64,000 nucleotides of DNA from CBDUQI01 sp965369325 (GTDB taxonomy: Bacteria > Pseudomonadota > Gammaproteobacteria > Steroidobacterales > JBCBZW01). The notes under the pieces were generated by a model. It saw only the letters and a list, made by a program, of their open reading frames with translations. It ran no database searches and was not told the DNA's origin. The DNA lies in assembly GCA_965369325.1 (NCBI GenBank), contig CBDUQI010000005.1:1-64000 (forward strand), in the 5' to 3' direction. Of the stretch, positions 1 to 8,366 are shown piece by piece. The position numbers were made by a program, and so were the translations under genes. How positions within the stretch are numbered: position 1 is the first letter of the stretch; the number at the start of each line of letters is the position of its first letter.

Positions 1-361
1 CTTCGCACCCGCGCACAGCGCCCAGCACATCCACCTCAAAATTCTTCCACCAGTTCTTTTCGCTGTCCATGCCGCCGCCGGCGCTGACATTTGGAATAAA
101 AATATCGACGCCATCCATTTGCTTGACCATCGCGTCTATCCAACTGGCGTACTCATCCTTGTCTTTGATATCACACGCCGCGCCGATGACTTGCGCCTTG
201 CGCGTCGAGCATTTTTCGATGGTGTTCTCAACATCTTCTTTTGAGCGCGAACACGTCGCCACCTGACAACCTTCGCTAATGAGCAGCTCCAGAATCCGTT
301 TACCAATTCCCTTGGTACCACCGGTGATGATGGCGCGCTTGTCCCGTAATCCAAGATCCAT
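1..361 (-). CDS. SDR-family NAD(P)-dependent oxidoreductase (3' end cut by window edge)
   Basis: About 120 N-terminal codons are visible. The protein opens with a classical Rossmann start, including the nucleotide-binding motif TGGTKGIG near residues 14-21, so it is a short-chain dehydrogenase/reductase. The NNAG-type motif of the family appears as PNVSAGGG. The catalytic Ser-Tyr-Lys region lies beyond the window edge and cannot be judged. The ATG at 361 is preceded by AGGAG at a good distance. The gene is divergent from the acyl-CoA dehydrogenase at 661, and the roughly 300-base gap between them (362-660) holds the palindromic operator at 603-620 and nothing else I can support. It probably acts on a hydroxy or keto intermediate of the neighbouring catabolic pathway; the substrate is unknown. 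Confidence 0.85.
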   Translation of the reverse strand, partial: MDLGLRDKRAIITGGTKGIGKRILELLISEGCQVATCSRSKEDVENTIEKCSTRKAQVIGAACDIKDKDEYASWIDAMVKQMDGVDIFIPNVSAGGGMDSEKNWWKNFEVDVLGAVRGCE

Positions 362-602
362 ATCGATCTCCTGACGATTAATACAATGGCATGCACCTTG
401 TCCGTTGCCGCCATTGGTGCCGGCGGATGGCAATAGCGTCCATCGCGGATAGCTCGTCTCGCTCGTATGATCATGCCACTACAAGCTTAGAACTCTGAAA
501 AACCGTGGCGAGCACGCCACTGCAAAGGCACCCGCAATCGCTCATTCGCACACAATTCAGCGCCCGAAGCACCTAAACTATGGTAGCATTTTGATTGCAA
601 AA

Positions 603-620
603 AAACAGTCATGATTGTTT
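603..620. promoter_or_regulatory. Palindromic operator, copy 1
   Basis: The sequence AAACAGTCATGATTGTTT is an 18-bp near-perfect palindrome with one mismatched pair, lying about 40 bases before the acyl-CoA dehydrogenase start and in the divergent region with the SDR gene. Related sites occur at 8349, 9791 and 15490. Size and symmetry suit a TetR-type dimer; the binder is inferred. Confidence 0.7.
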
Positions 621-660
621 CTTTTTTGGGCCACCACGCCCAGTGTTCTGCGGGGATTTT

Positions 661-1824
661 ATGGACTTCCAGCTTTCCGACGATCAAGCGCAGCTTCAGG
701 ACGCCGCACGTCGCTACGCTAACGAACAAATGACCCTAGTTGCCGAGCATTGTGAACGCAACAACGAACCGCCATCGCACAAGACCCGCCGAGCGCTCGC
801 TGAACATGGCTTTCTTGGTCTCAATATCGCCGAACAGTACGGCGGCCTTGGCCTCAGCAACCTCGACGCTATTATCGTGCTTGAGGAGTTTGCGCGCATA
901 TCAACCGCCTCGGCCTTCCCGGTTTTCGAGTCCCTGGTGGGTCCGGTCAAGGCAATTGAGCACTTTGCACCCGAATCGTTGCGACGCAAAGTATTGCCTG
1001 CCGTATGCCGCGGCGACATTCAGGTCGCCATCTGCATGTCCGAACCGCATGCCGGCACCGCACTCACTGATCTGACTACCCGGGCGAGCCTGCATGCAGA
1101 CAAAATCGTCTTGCAAGGACAAAAGCGCTGGACCAGCGGGGGCAGTCATGCTGACGGATTTGTCGTTTACTGCCGTCAGTCTGATGAGCCGGGCGCTAAA
1201 GCGATCGGTGCGGTATACGTTGAAAATGGTACGCCCGGTGTGACGTTTGGCAAGCACGAAGCTCTGATGGGTTGGCGCGGCGTTGGGCATTGCGATGTCT
1301 ATTTTGACAATGTTGAACTGCCGCTCGACCACCTGATTGCACCGGCCGGCGGATTTCGCAAACTGATGCAGGCGTTTGATCTTGAACGGTGTGGCAACGC
1401 GACGATGGCCATGGGCCTGGCTGCGGGAGCGCTGGAGCAAGCACGCACTTATGTACAAGAGCGCAAGCAGTTCGGAAAACCGATCATCGATTTTCAAGCC
1501 GTGCAAATTCGCCTGGCTGAAATGGCGATGCAGGTGGAGGCCTCGCGCCTGCTTATACATCGGGCGGTCGCGAGCGCCGCGCAAGGCATGCCGTCGGTCT
1601 TTGAAAGCAGCGCCGCCAAATGTTTCGCCAACGAGATTGTGCGTAGCGTCTGCATCAATGCCATGCAAGTGATGGGAGGCTACGGTTACGCCGTCGAGTA
1701 CGGCATGGAACAACGCGTGCGGGACAGCTTCGGATGGGGCTTGGCGGGCGGCACGATTGACGTGCAAAAAACCAATATTGCCGCCGCACTGGTCAAACGG
1801 CGGTTCAATCAACGGGCAACCTAG
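661..1824 (+). CDS. Acyl-CoA dehydrogenase
   Basis: This 387-residue flavoprotein should oxidise an acyl-CoA to the 2-enoyl-CoA, passing electrons to ETF. The start MDFQLSDDQ at 661 is typical of the family; a longer in-frame extension to 595 would run through the operator and is unlikely. Visible motifs are the FAD/substrate segment CMSEPHAGTALTD and the C-terminal QVMGGYGYAVEYG. The usual medium-chain catalytic Glu before the C-terminal Gly-Thr is Gly here (LAGGTID), but a Glu sits at residue 242 in FDLER, the position used by isovaleryl-CoA and long-chain dehydrogenases. That suggests a branched or bulky acyl substrate. It is controlled from the operator at 603 and is convergent with the thiolase gene. 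Substrate unknown. Confidence 0.92.
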   Translation: MDFQLSDDQAQLQDAARRYANEQMTLVAEHCERNNEPPSHKTRRALAEHGFLGLNIAEQYGGLGLSNLDAIIVLEEFARISTASAFPVFESLVGPVKAIEHFAPESLRRKVLPAVCRGDIQVAICMSEPHAGTALTDLTTRASLHADKIVLQGQKRWTSGGSHADGFVVYCRQSDEPGAKAIGAVYVENGTPGVTFGKHEALMGWRGVGHCDVYFDNVELPLDHLIAPAGGFRKLMQAFDLERCGNATMAMGLAAGALEQARTYVQERKQFGKPIIDFQAVQIRLAEMAMQVEASRLLIHRAVASAAQGMPSVFESSAAKCFANEIVRSVCINAMQVMGGYGYAVEYGMEQRVRDSFGWGLAGGTIDVQKTNIAAALVKRRFNQRAT

Positions 1825-1956
1825 CAGCGTGTTGACAAAGTCTCAGCCGGCGCGATACTACGCTGGCAACGGCCGAAAAGTGTTCTTGTACGACGTGTAC
1901 ACCCCGCTTTTTTGGCCATTCCCGCCTTGCCTGAGACTTTTCAACATGCCGCTTAG
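1821..1956. repeat. 136-bp inverted-repeat element between convergent genes
   Basis: Two 26-base arms, 1821-1846 and 1931-1956, are inverted copies of each other with a few mismatches and small indels; the best part is TGTTGA(C)AAAGTCTCAG against its complement. Inside lies a second inverted pair (GGCCGAAAAG and CTTTTTTGGCC) and a TGTAC/GTACA pair, so the whole stretch can fold into one long imperfect hairpin. It exactly fills the gap between two convergent stop codons. It could be a MITE-like element or a bidirectional terminator. I saw no second copy in the window. Confidence 0.6.
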
Positions 1957-1958
1957 CT

Positions 1959-3167
1959 CTAACTCACGCCAAACACACCTATCGCCGCGATATTGCGATT
2001 GGGTATCCCGCCCAAGTTGTGTGTGAGACCAAGCCGCGGATTATCGAGTGCGCGGTCGCCAGCCCGTCCGGTAAACTGCAAGTACAGCTCGTACAGCATA
2101 CGCAATCCGGACGCGCCAACCGGATGCCCAAAACACTTTAGGCCCCCGTCCACCTGGCATGGCAACTCACCATCATGGTTAAAACGACCGTCCATCACAT
2201 CCCGCCACCCCTTACCGCGCTCCGAGATAAGCAAGTCTTCCATCAACACCAGCTCAGTGATCGAAAAACAATCGTGCACTTCCATCAAGTCTAATTCGGT
2301 TGCAGGGCTTTTAATGCCCGCCTCGGCGTACGCCCGTTGCGCTGCTTTGGTCGTCGTTAACGTAGCCGTGCCATCCCACGCACTATGCGCCATTTCCACG
2401 CCATTGCTTGCCGCCAATTGCAAACTCTTAATCGTGACCAACGGCTCGCCCGGCTCGATCAGACCATGCGCGCGCGCGATTTCCGGCGTAGTAACGATCG
2501 CGCAAGCGGCACCGTCGCTCACGCCGCAGCAGTCATAAATACCCAACGGCGAGGCGACCATCGGGGCAGCCAATATCGTCTCGATCGTCGGTGTGCTATT
2601 TAAATGTGCCAGTGAATTTTTGCTGCCATTTTGATGACTCTTCCACGACACATGCGCCATCGCCCGCTTAAGTTCCGGCACCGTGAGACGATACTTATCC
2701 GCATACGCCAAGGCCAACTGCGCAAAGGCGCCGGGTGCGGTAAAATTAGGCAAGTACTGATCTTCGAACGACCCGTAAGTTCGTTCGGGCAACCCGCCAT
2801 AGCCAGTGTCTTTAAGTTTTTCAAAGCCAATCGCAACAGCGATATCGGCCGCGCCAGCGGCGACTGCATATGCGGCGCCGCGCAGCGCCTCAGTGCCCGT
2901 CGCACAGAGATTCTCAACTCGGGTGACCGGAATGTTGGGGAGGCGCAATGTCATCGAGACCGGCAACGCCGATTTGCCCTGGCTTTGCTCATCAAAGAAC
3001 ACGCCCACCCAAGCGGCATCGATGGCCGAACTGTCTATGCCGGCATCATCAATCGCAGCGCCGTAGGCATCAATGACCAAATCATCGTAGCCTGAGCCCC
3101 AATGCTCGCCGAAACGCGTGCACCCCATACCTACGATTGCGACTTTGTCCTTTATTCCACTAGCCAT
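1959..3167 (-). CDS. SCP-x type thiolase (PhlC/IpfD-like)
   Basis: A 402-residue thiolase of the sterol-carrier-protein-x group. The nucleophile region NLCATGTEAL places Cys88, HDCFSITEL gives His298, and GHPVGASG gives His348. Such enzymes make or break a carbon-carbon bond next to a thioester, or transfer an acyl group to carbon. The ATG at 3167 overlaps the stop of the upstream gene by 8 bases, so the two are translationally coupled and probably form one complex. A longer frame upstream exists but would run deep into the neighbour. Together with the upstream HMGCS-like/DUF35 protein it matches the subunit set of the PhlABC acyltransferase and of IpfDE in ibuprofen degradation. Whether it cleaves by thiolysis, retro-aldol or deacylation cannot be told from sequence. 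Confidence 0.88.
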   Translation of the reverse strand: MASGIKDKVAIVGMGCTRFGEHWGSGYDDLVIDAYGAAIDDAGIDSSAIDAAWVGVFFDEQSQGKSALPVSMTLRLPNIPVTRVENLCATGTEALRGAAYAVAAGAADIAVAIGFEKLKDTGYGGLPERTYGSFEDQYLPNFTAPGAFAQLALAYADKYRLTVPELKRAMAHVSWKSHQNGSKNSLAHLNSTPTIETILAAPMVASPLGIYDCCGVSDGAACAIVTTPEIARAHGLIEPGEPLVTIKSLQLAASNGVEMAHSAWDGTATLTTTKAAQRAYAEAGIKSPATELDLMEVHDCFSITELVLMEDLLISERGKGWRDVMDGRFNHDGELPCQVDGGLKCFGHPVGASGLRMLYELYLQFTGRAGDRALDNPRLGLTHNLGGIPNRNIAAIGVFGVS

Positions 3168-4647
3168 GATCGTCACTGCTCTGCGAAGCAGATATGCTGT
3201 GCATCGGCGCGGGCTTCCAAAAGTAGCGCCGAAATCCTCGCAAGTCATCGTAGTCTTTGATCCGAAAGTGCATAGACATGGAAGCACCAATCGACAGCGA
3301 CCCCGGCGCGACGTCGGTGAATTCCAAAAACGCATTTCCGCCACCTTCAAACGCTATGTTGCCGTAACACAGCGGCGGTGCAGGGGTTACTGACTGCCAG
3401 TCTTCGGTAAACGTCTTTATGCGCGCACCGCGGTGCGCGAACGCATACGGTGTCATTTGATCCGTGGCACCACAGGCAACACACACCCGCGCTGAGGGGA
3501 AGTGCGGCGTGTCGCACTTGGTACAGCAACTGCCACGCATCTCATTGATATCATGGTGGCGCCGGGCATGCACAGACAAAGCCGTCCGTTTATCGGCCTC
3601 CGCGCGTATACCCTGATCTGCTTCAAGCATCCGTGAGAACGCCGGCAACTTCAGATAGTCAGTAAGCATCTCGCCGTTGCCGAGTTGCTCTGCAACACTC
3701 ACTTCCGGTCGCGCCGCTTTCAGCGCCGAAGTGGTGCGAAAAAGTGCCACATCGCAACCCTGACCGAAACCGACAACAGCGATAATCTGATCGGGCTCCG
3801 CGATCTCCAACGTCGCCGCCAGCTTGAGCAGCACCGCCCCGGCGCCCACCTCGCCAATTTCCATATGCAAGTCGCGCCCAAGCACTGGTGGTGGCAGCTT
3901 CAGTGCTTGACACAGTTTCTGGGCGTGGTGGGTCGGAACATCGAGCACCACATGATGGAGCTGGGCCGTGGTCAAGCCGGCGTCATCGAGTGCGCGATGT
4001 AACACATCAGGCACGATCTTCATCACACCCATATCGCGTATCCACCTGTCTTCCAACAAATAATCTTTGCCGTGGGCTGCTGCACGAAACTGATGCACAA
4101 AATCACGATTAACCGAGTGACACCCCAGCAATTCAGCGGCACCATCACCGCGGCCAAGGATCACCGCGGCCGACGCATCGCCATAGCGCAGTTCGGCAGC
4201 GCTCGCGGTACACGCTACGCGACGATCGGCACCTACAATCACCGCCCTGGCGGGCATATTGACTGACGCCAATCCGGCGGATGCCGCCAGCATGGCGGTG
4301 GTCGCCGCGCGTTGACTGCCGCCAACGTCCTGGGCCAGTACGGTGTTATCCAACCCCGCCGCAGCCGCCAGCAGGCCAACGTTGGAGCGATCCGCAAAGG
4401 GCGCTGTGGTGGTCGCGAAACTGATTGACCCAACCGGCTGGTCAGAGATTGGCAATGCGCGCACCGCCTCGACGGCCATGGTAATCGCGTCTTCGTCCCA
4501 ATTGGCAACCGACCGCTGCCCTTTAGCGTACTTGGCCGCCGGATTCAGCCAAACCGTTTGTGCGGCAATAGTCGCCCGCGCCATTCGAGACCTTGGCACA
4601 TAACTACTCCACCCATGAATACCGACAGATTTACTCACATCGCCCAC
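3160..4647 (-). CDS. Fused HMG-CoA-synthase-like and DUF35 (zinc-ribbon/OB-fold) protein
   Basis: This 495-residue protein joins two parts normally encoded separately. Residues about 5-330 have the thiolase fold of HMG-CoA synthases or KAS III; residues about 365-490 are a DUF35 unit with a zinc ribbon (Cys375/Cys378 and Cys389/Cys392) followed by an OB-fold. At the place where the family has its nucleophilic Cys the sequence reads GGSQRAATTAM, so Ser111 appears to replace it and the N-terminal half may be structural. It resembles PhlA fused to PhlB. It overlaps the thiolase gene by 8 bases and follows the Rieske oxygenase by 57 bases. The start is a GTG at 4647 without a clear ribosome site; a second GTG three codons later is an alternative. 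Confidence 0.82.
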   Translation of the reverse strand: MGDVSKSVGIHGWSSYVPRSRMARATIAAQTVWLNPAAKYAKGQRSVANWDEDAITMAVEAVRALPISDQPVGSISFATTTAPFADRSNVGLLAAAAGLDNTVLAQDVGGSQRAATTAMLAASAGLASVNMPARAVIVGADRRVACTASAAELRYGDASAAVILGRGDGAAELLGCHSVNRDFVHQFRAAAHGKDYLLEDRWIRDMGVMKIVPDVLHRALDDAGLTTAQLHHVVLDVPTHHAQKLCQALKLPPPVLGRDLHMEIGEVGAGAVLLKLAATLEIAEPDQIIAVVGFGQGCDVALFRTTSALKAARPEVSVAEQLGNGEMLTDYLKLPAFSRMLEADQGIRAEADKRTALSVHARRHHDINEMRGSCCTKCDTPHFPSARVCVACGATDQMTPYAFAHRGARIKTFTEDWQSVTPAPPLCYGNIAFEGGGNAFLEFTDVAPGSLSIGASMSMHFRIKDYDDLRGFRRYFWKPAPMHSISASQSSDDHG

Positions 4648-4704
4648 GATAGGTTTCTGTTACCCGAATATCGGCCCACTTTGCACCCACTCACAGCTCT
4701 GGCC

Positions 4705-5913
4705 CTAATCACGCACCAGGAAATCATCGAGCAGCGATTTGACCCGAACATCCGCCTCGATACGGTGCTCGCCAATACGCCTGTCCACCTCTTCATTCCA
4801 ATAGTAAATGCGCCGCTCCTGATAAGACAACGTCACGCCTTGAAAACCCGCGGACTCCACGGAACGCTGGATATCCGGAGCAAATTGCAGATCCTCTTCA
4901 AGGATGCGATCCCAGTTTTCTATACGCATACCCCAACGCTCGTGCCCTTTTGATTCTTTCGGCCCAAACCAGTGGCTATCTACGATCATCGTGTTGTCAC
5001 TGGTAGGCCAAAAGGTGAGAAACGGCGTTCCCGTAGACGATACCGGCGCCACCAAATTTGGAAAAAAATGGTAAGACGGATTGTGCTCGCGTTGCACCTC
5101 GGTGGCCGTGCTGATTTGTGGCATGCCCTTGGCGCCAGGATCTTGCCAGGCAGGATCCCGTTGTGGTGTCACCATCAACATGTTCCCCCCCGGATAGAGC
5201 TCAATATAAGTACCCAGATGGTTGAGAAAGCGATTGACCGTTTGTTTGTGGATGGAGGCCAGGTGATAGGACTCCATAAAGGCATCCAGAAGCACCTTAA
5301 CGTTACAGGCCACTGTGTGAGTTGAGGAGTGTATGTGGCAAATATCGTCAATCGCGAGTGTCTTCCAATGCTCGGGGAACGGCGCAATCGACTCCAGCAA
5401 AGGGCGCGCCTGCAGATCTTCGTTTACAAAAATCCAGTTACCAAATGTCTCGCAGCGCACCTGCTTGAGCTTGTAAGTACTCATATCCAACCCCGGGAAA
5501 TCCCGAGGGTCGCGAACCGCCTTTAACTGCCCCTGCAGATCATAAGTCCAGGCGTGATACGGGCAGACGAAGCGCTTGCGTTTACCGCATTGATCCTGAA
5601 CCAGGGGCGCGCCACGATGCGCACAGGTGTTGTAAAACGCATTAAACTGATTCGCACCCACCCGAACGATCAGTATCGGTGCGCCTGCACGATCCCATAA
5701 ACGATAGCTTCCGATCTCTGGGAGTTCGTCACCGTGCAGGGCATACAGCCACGATGCACCCCACATCGCTTGCTTTTCAAGAGCCAGGAAAGTCGGATCG
5801 CTATAGCGTTTTGCGGAGATCCTAGGTAACACTGGGAAGTTCTCGGGCGGACCTTCCCGATGCATCTCTTTAGCGATGCCGGCCAGAATCCGATCGTTGG
5901 TTTCCTTGTTCAT
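4705..5913 (-). CDS. Rieske non-heme iron oxygenase, alpha subunit (first)
   Basis: A 402-residue ring-hydroxylating oxygenase large subunit. The Rieske cluster ligands are Cys97-x-His99 and Cys117-x2-His120 (CAHRG and CPYHAW), and the mononuclear iron pair is His217 and His222 in ESYHLASIH. It should hydroxylate an aromatic or alicyclic substrate with O2, taking electrons from the ferredoxin encoded at 8440. No beta subunit gene is near, so an alpha-only enzyme is likely. ATG at 5913 follows CGAGGA. Its place between the CoA ligase and the thiolase suggests that it acts on the CoA ester, as the dioxygenase does in the ibuprofen ipf pathway. Substrate not known. Confidence 0.93.
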   Translation of the reverse strand: MNKETNDRILAGIAKEMHREGPPENFPVLPRISAKRYSDPTFLALEKQAMWGASWLYALHGDELPEIGSYRLWDRAGAPILIVRVGANQFNAFYNTCAHRGAPLVQDQCGKRKRFVCPYHAWTYDLQGQLKAVRDPRDFPGLDMSTYKLKQVRCETFGNWIFVNEDLQARPLLESIAPFPEHWKTLAIDDICHIHSSTHTVACNVKVLLDAFMESYHLASIHKQTVNRFLNHLGTYIELYPGGNMLMVTPQRDPAWQDPGAKGMPQISTATEVQREHNPSYHFFPNLVAPVSSTGTPFLTFWPTSDNTMIVDSHWFGPKESKGHERWGMRIENWDRILEEDLQFAPDIQRSVESAGFQGVTLSYQERRIYYWNEEVDRRIGEHRIEADVRVKSLLDDFLVRD

Positions 5914-5971
5914 GTTCCTCGGCTAACGACGGTTCAGCTCAATAAAAGCGGGGCCCGCTAACGCTGGCTGC

Positions 5972-6259
5972 CTAGCAGACATGCTCGTAGAAGGTTAGCT
6001 GCATTTCATCGGCAAGGCTTGCGAGAATCGGCGGCACCAGACGATCATGAAACTCGGTTTGCATGTGGTGATCGAAAGCCGCCTGGTCAGTAAAGCGTGC
6101 GTAGCATACATAACTTAACGGATCGTCGGTTTGGCGGATCAATTCATAGACGATGGCATCAGGCTCATTGTCATGGGTCAGCTGCGCCAGTTCTCGCTGG
6201 GCCTCTTCAAACTGCTTGACCATATCTTGTTTTACTTTTAGCAGTGCGATAAATACCAT
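5972..6259 (-). CDS. Small ABM-like dimeric alpha/beta-barrel protein
   Basis: Ninety-five residues with the antibiotic-biosynthesis-monooxygenase-like ferredoxin fold: an N-terminal strand (MVFIALLKVK), a long helix, then the central segment with SYVCYARFTDQAAFDHHMQT and a closing strand. Members include cofactor-free quinol monooxygenases and proteins of unknown role. The ATG at 6259 is preceded by GGTGAGG. It lies 58 bases upstream of the Rieske oxygenase in the same operon and has a distant paralogue at the operon head (8000-8290). Function in the pathway is unknown. Confidence 0.8.
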   Translation of the reverse strand: MVFIALLKVKQDMVKQFEEAQRELAQLTHDNEPDAIVYELIRQTDDPLSYVCYARFTDQAAFDHHMQTEFHDRLVPPILASLADEMQLTFYEHVC

Positions 6260-6330
6260 GAAACCACCTCACCTTTGTCGATCAGTAACTGCGGAAAAAA
6301 CCCGCGGTGCGCATAATGACAATCTGCAGC

Positions 6331-7986
6331 CTAGCCCAATCCGAGTTCGACGATCAGATCCTCAGCCAACTTGAATTTCTGAATTTTTGTGGAAGACATC
6401 GGCCAAGAGTCGACAAAGCGCACATAGCGCGGCACCTTGAATTTGGCCATACAATCACGGCAATGTGCGATCAACGCGTCCTCATCGCCCGCAAATTCCG
6501 CATCTCGTTCAACAAACGCGGCGGGCACTTCCTGGTATCGCACATCCGGCACACCTACAACTTGCGCGAGGCGAACGCCGGGCACCTGTTGCAAACAGGC
6601 CTCAATCTCCGCCGCCGCGACATTTTCGCCCCCAACTTTTAGCATATCCTTCAGGCGACCGTGAAACATCAGCTGCCCCACCTCGTCCACGGAACATATG
6701 TCGCCGGAATGGAACCAGCCATCTTCATCCAGCGCTTCAGCGGTTTTCTCGGGTGACTTGTAGTACCGATCAAACGTACTGTAACCGCGAACTAGGCATT
6801 CGCCGCGCTCACCCGCGGTCACCTCAGCACCAGAGTCAGGGGATACAATTTTAACTTCCAGACCGGGGAGCGGCTCACCCAAGCGAGTGAACCGTTGCTC
6901 ACGGGTATCATCCGGGCGCCCGGTGGTGACGGTGCCGGCCGTTTCTGTCATCCCAAATGTGCCCACGTAACAAATATTGGGCATCGCGCCTTCCATCGAC
7001 TGAGCGACCTGGTCCGGTTGCACTGCAAAATTCGCGTTCATCAATCGTATTGCACTGAGATCTGTGTCGGCAAAATCAGGGTGTTGTACCAGATCTCCCA
7101 TAATGGTCCAGAAACAAGGATAGGTGAGCGTCACTTTCTCGGTTTCTAGCATTTTCAACGCTTCGCCAGGTTCAAAATGCTCGGCTGTCACATAGGTTCC
7201 GCATTGATCGAATATGGAGACCAATGGCAGTACGGCAGCGATATGAAACATCGGCAACGGCGACCAGAAAGAATCGTTGGGTCCCACCTGATAGCGGCGC
7301 CCAAGCGCGATACTGCTGCGTACCATTGACTCGTGAGAAATCATGCAGCCTTTCGGATTAGCCGTGGTACCCGAGGTATAGAGAATCAGCGCGATGGAGC
7401 CAAGCCTTGTTTGTAGTCGACGCACGTGCACCTGGTCTTCGTCAATCGTGTCGCCCTGAGCCAAAAACGCCCCTCGATTGACCAGGCCCGATACATCCGC
7501 TCCGGACAACGACACGACACAACGTAACAATGGCGTGTCGGGCAGTTGCAGCGGCTTGGAGGACTCCGCCCCATCCAACCCCGGCAGGGCGGTTTTTAGT
7601 CGGTCAACAAAATCCACTGCCTCAATGAATTTGTTAGATGTAATAACGGCTTTCAGGTCTGCGTTCTCGACCACATACGCGATTTCTCGCGGATGAAAAC
7701 GTGCGTTGATCGGAACCACCACCGCACCCAGCAGGCTGATGCCAAACATGGCGTCAAGAAATTCAGCGCAAGTGGGCAACAACAGACCCACATGATCGCC
7801 CTTGCCAAGGCCTTGCGCGCGCAAACTCCTGGCCACACGTATGGCGCGCGCCGCCAGTTCAGCGTAGGTAATGCGTTGTTCCGGGAAAATGACGGCTGTG
7901 TGCTCGGGCGCGGCGTCCGCCGCCGTTAGCAACAGGTCCCCTAACGTGGTGGCTCTGACTCGGCTGGACTTCAGATCATCGCTCAT
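6331..7986 (-). CDS. Acyl-CoA synthetase (ANL/AMP-binding ligase)
   Basis: A 551-residue adenylating ligase that should convert a carboxylic acid, ATP and CoA into the acyl-CoA. The P-loop YTSGTTANPKG, the GMTET motif, the hinge region GWFHSGD with GRLKDMLKVGGENV, and a late catalytic Lys in STKIQKFKL are all present. I chose the ATG at 7986 (MSDDLKSS), 13 bases after the stop of the upstream gene; a longer reading to 8040 would overlap that gene by 41 bases. It is probably the activating step of the cluster. Long-chain, aryl or terpenoid acids are all possible; the sequence does not decide. Confidence 0.92.
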   Translation of the reverse strand: MSDDLKSSRVRATTLGDLLLTAADAAPEHTAVIFPEQRITYAELAARAIRVARSLRAQGLGKGDHVGLLLPTCAEFLDAMFGISLLGAVVVPINARFHPREIAYVVENADLKAVITSNKFIEAVDFVDRLKTALPGLDGAESSKPLQLPDTPLLRCVVSLSGADVSGLVNRGAFLAQGDTIDEDQVHVRRLQTRLGSIALILYTSGTTANPKGCMISHESMVRSSIALGRRYQVGPNDSFWSPLPMFHIAAVLPLVSIFDQCGTYVTAEHFEPGEALKMLETEKVTLTYPCFWTIMGDLVQHPDFADTDLSAIRLMNANFAVQPDQVAQSMEGAMPNICYVGTFGMTETAGTVTTGRPDDTREQRFTRLGEPLPGLEVKIVSPDSGAEVTAGERGECLVRGYSTFDRYYKSPEKTAEALDEDGWFHSGDICSVDEVGQLMFHGRLKDMLKVGGENVAAAEIEACLQQVPGVRLAQVVGVPDVRYQEVPAAFVERDAEFAGDEDALIAHCRDCMAKFKVPRYVRFVDSWPMSSTKIQKFKLAEDLIVELGLG

Positions 7987-7999
7987 GGCTTTACGCGGG

Positions 8000-8290
8000 T
8001 CACTCAATGGTATCCAGGTACTCTCGCACGTACGGCCCATCCAGGCATTCGATCATGGGTGGCGCATATTGCTTGAAATGCGGCGTGTTCAAGTGCCGCT
8101 CTTCGGCCGCCTCATCAGTGAACGACTCGTATACGGCATACCCCATCTGCGTGTCGCGCAGTTTATAGAATTGATACTGAAGCGTATCCGGTTCCAAGGC
8201 ACGTACCGCTTCGGTCAGCTTGTGCACAAGCTCAATATACTCCGCTTCCTTTTCAGGCTTTACAGTCATACGCGATAAAAAGGTAATCAC
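8000..8290 (-). CDS. Small ABM-like protein, first gene of the leftward operon
   Basis: Ninety-six residues with the same dimeric alpha/beta-barrel fold as the protein at 5972-6259; the segment QMGYAVYESFTDEAAEERHL matches the central strand-helix of ABM proteins. The start is GTG at 8290, chosen because GGGAG lies 6 bases before it; an internal ATG eight codons in has no such site. It opens the operon that runs to 1959, and its promoter region contains the perfect operator palindrome at 8349. The role is unknown; similar proteins sit in many oxygenase clusters. Confidence 0.8.
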   Translation of the reverse strand: MITFLSRMTVKPEKEAEYIELVHKLTEAVRALEPDTLQYQFYKLRDTQMGYAVYESFTDEAAEERHLNTPHFKQYAPPMIECLDGPYVREYLDTIE

Positions 8291-8348
8291 TACTCGCTCC
8301 CGAGATCTTTAAGGCTCCATCAGGATGGTATCATCGACTCACCAAACA

Positions 8349-8366
8349 AAACAGTCATGACTGTTT
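8349..8366. promoter_or_regulatory. Palindromic operator, copy 2 (perfect)
   Basis: AAACAGTCATGACTGTTT is a perfect 18-bp palindrome, extending by one more pair to 20 bp. It sits between the divergent ABM-ligase-Rieske-thiolase operon (start 8290) and the Rieske ferredoxin gene (start 8440), so one bound dimer could control both directions. Confidence 0.78.

Noticed and set aside
901..1812. 303-codon open frame on the minus strand
   Set aside because: It is antisense to the acyl-CoA dehydrogenase, whose motifs are complete; no motif of its own.
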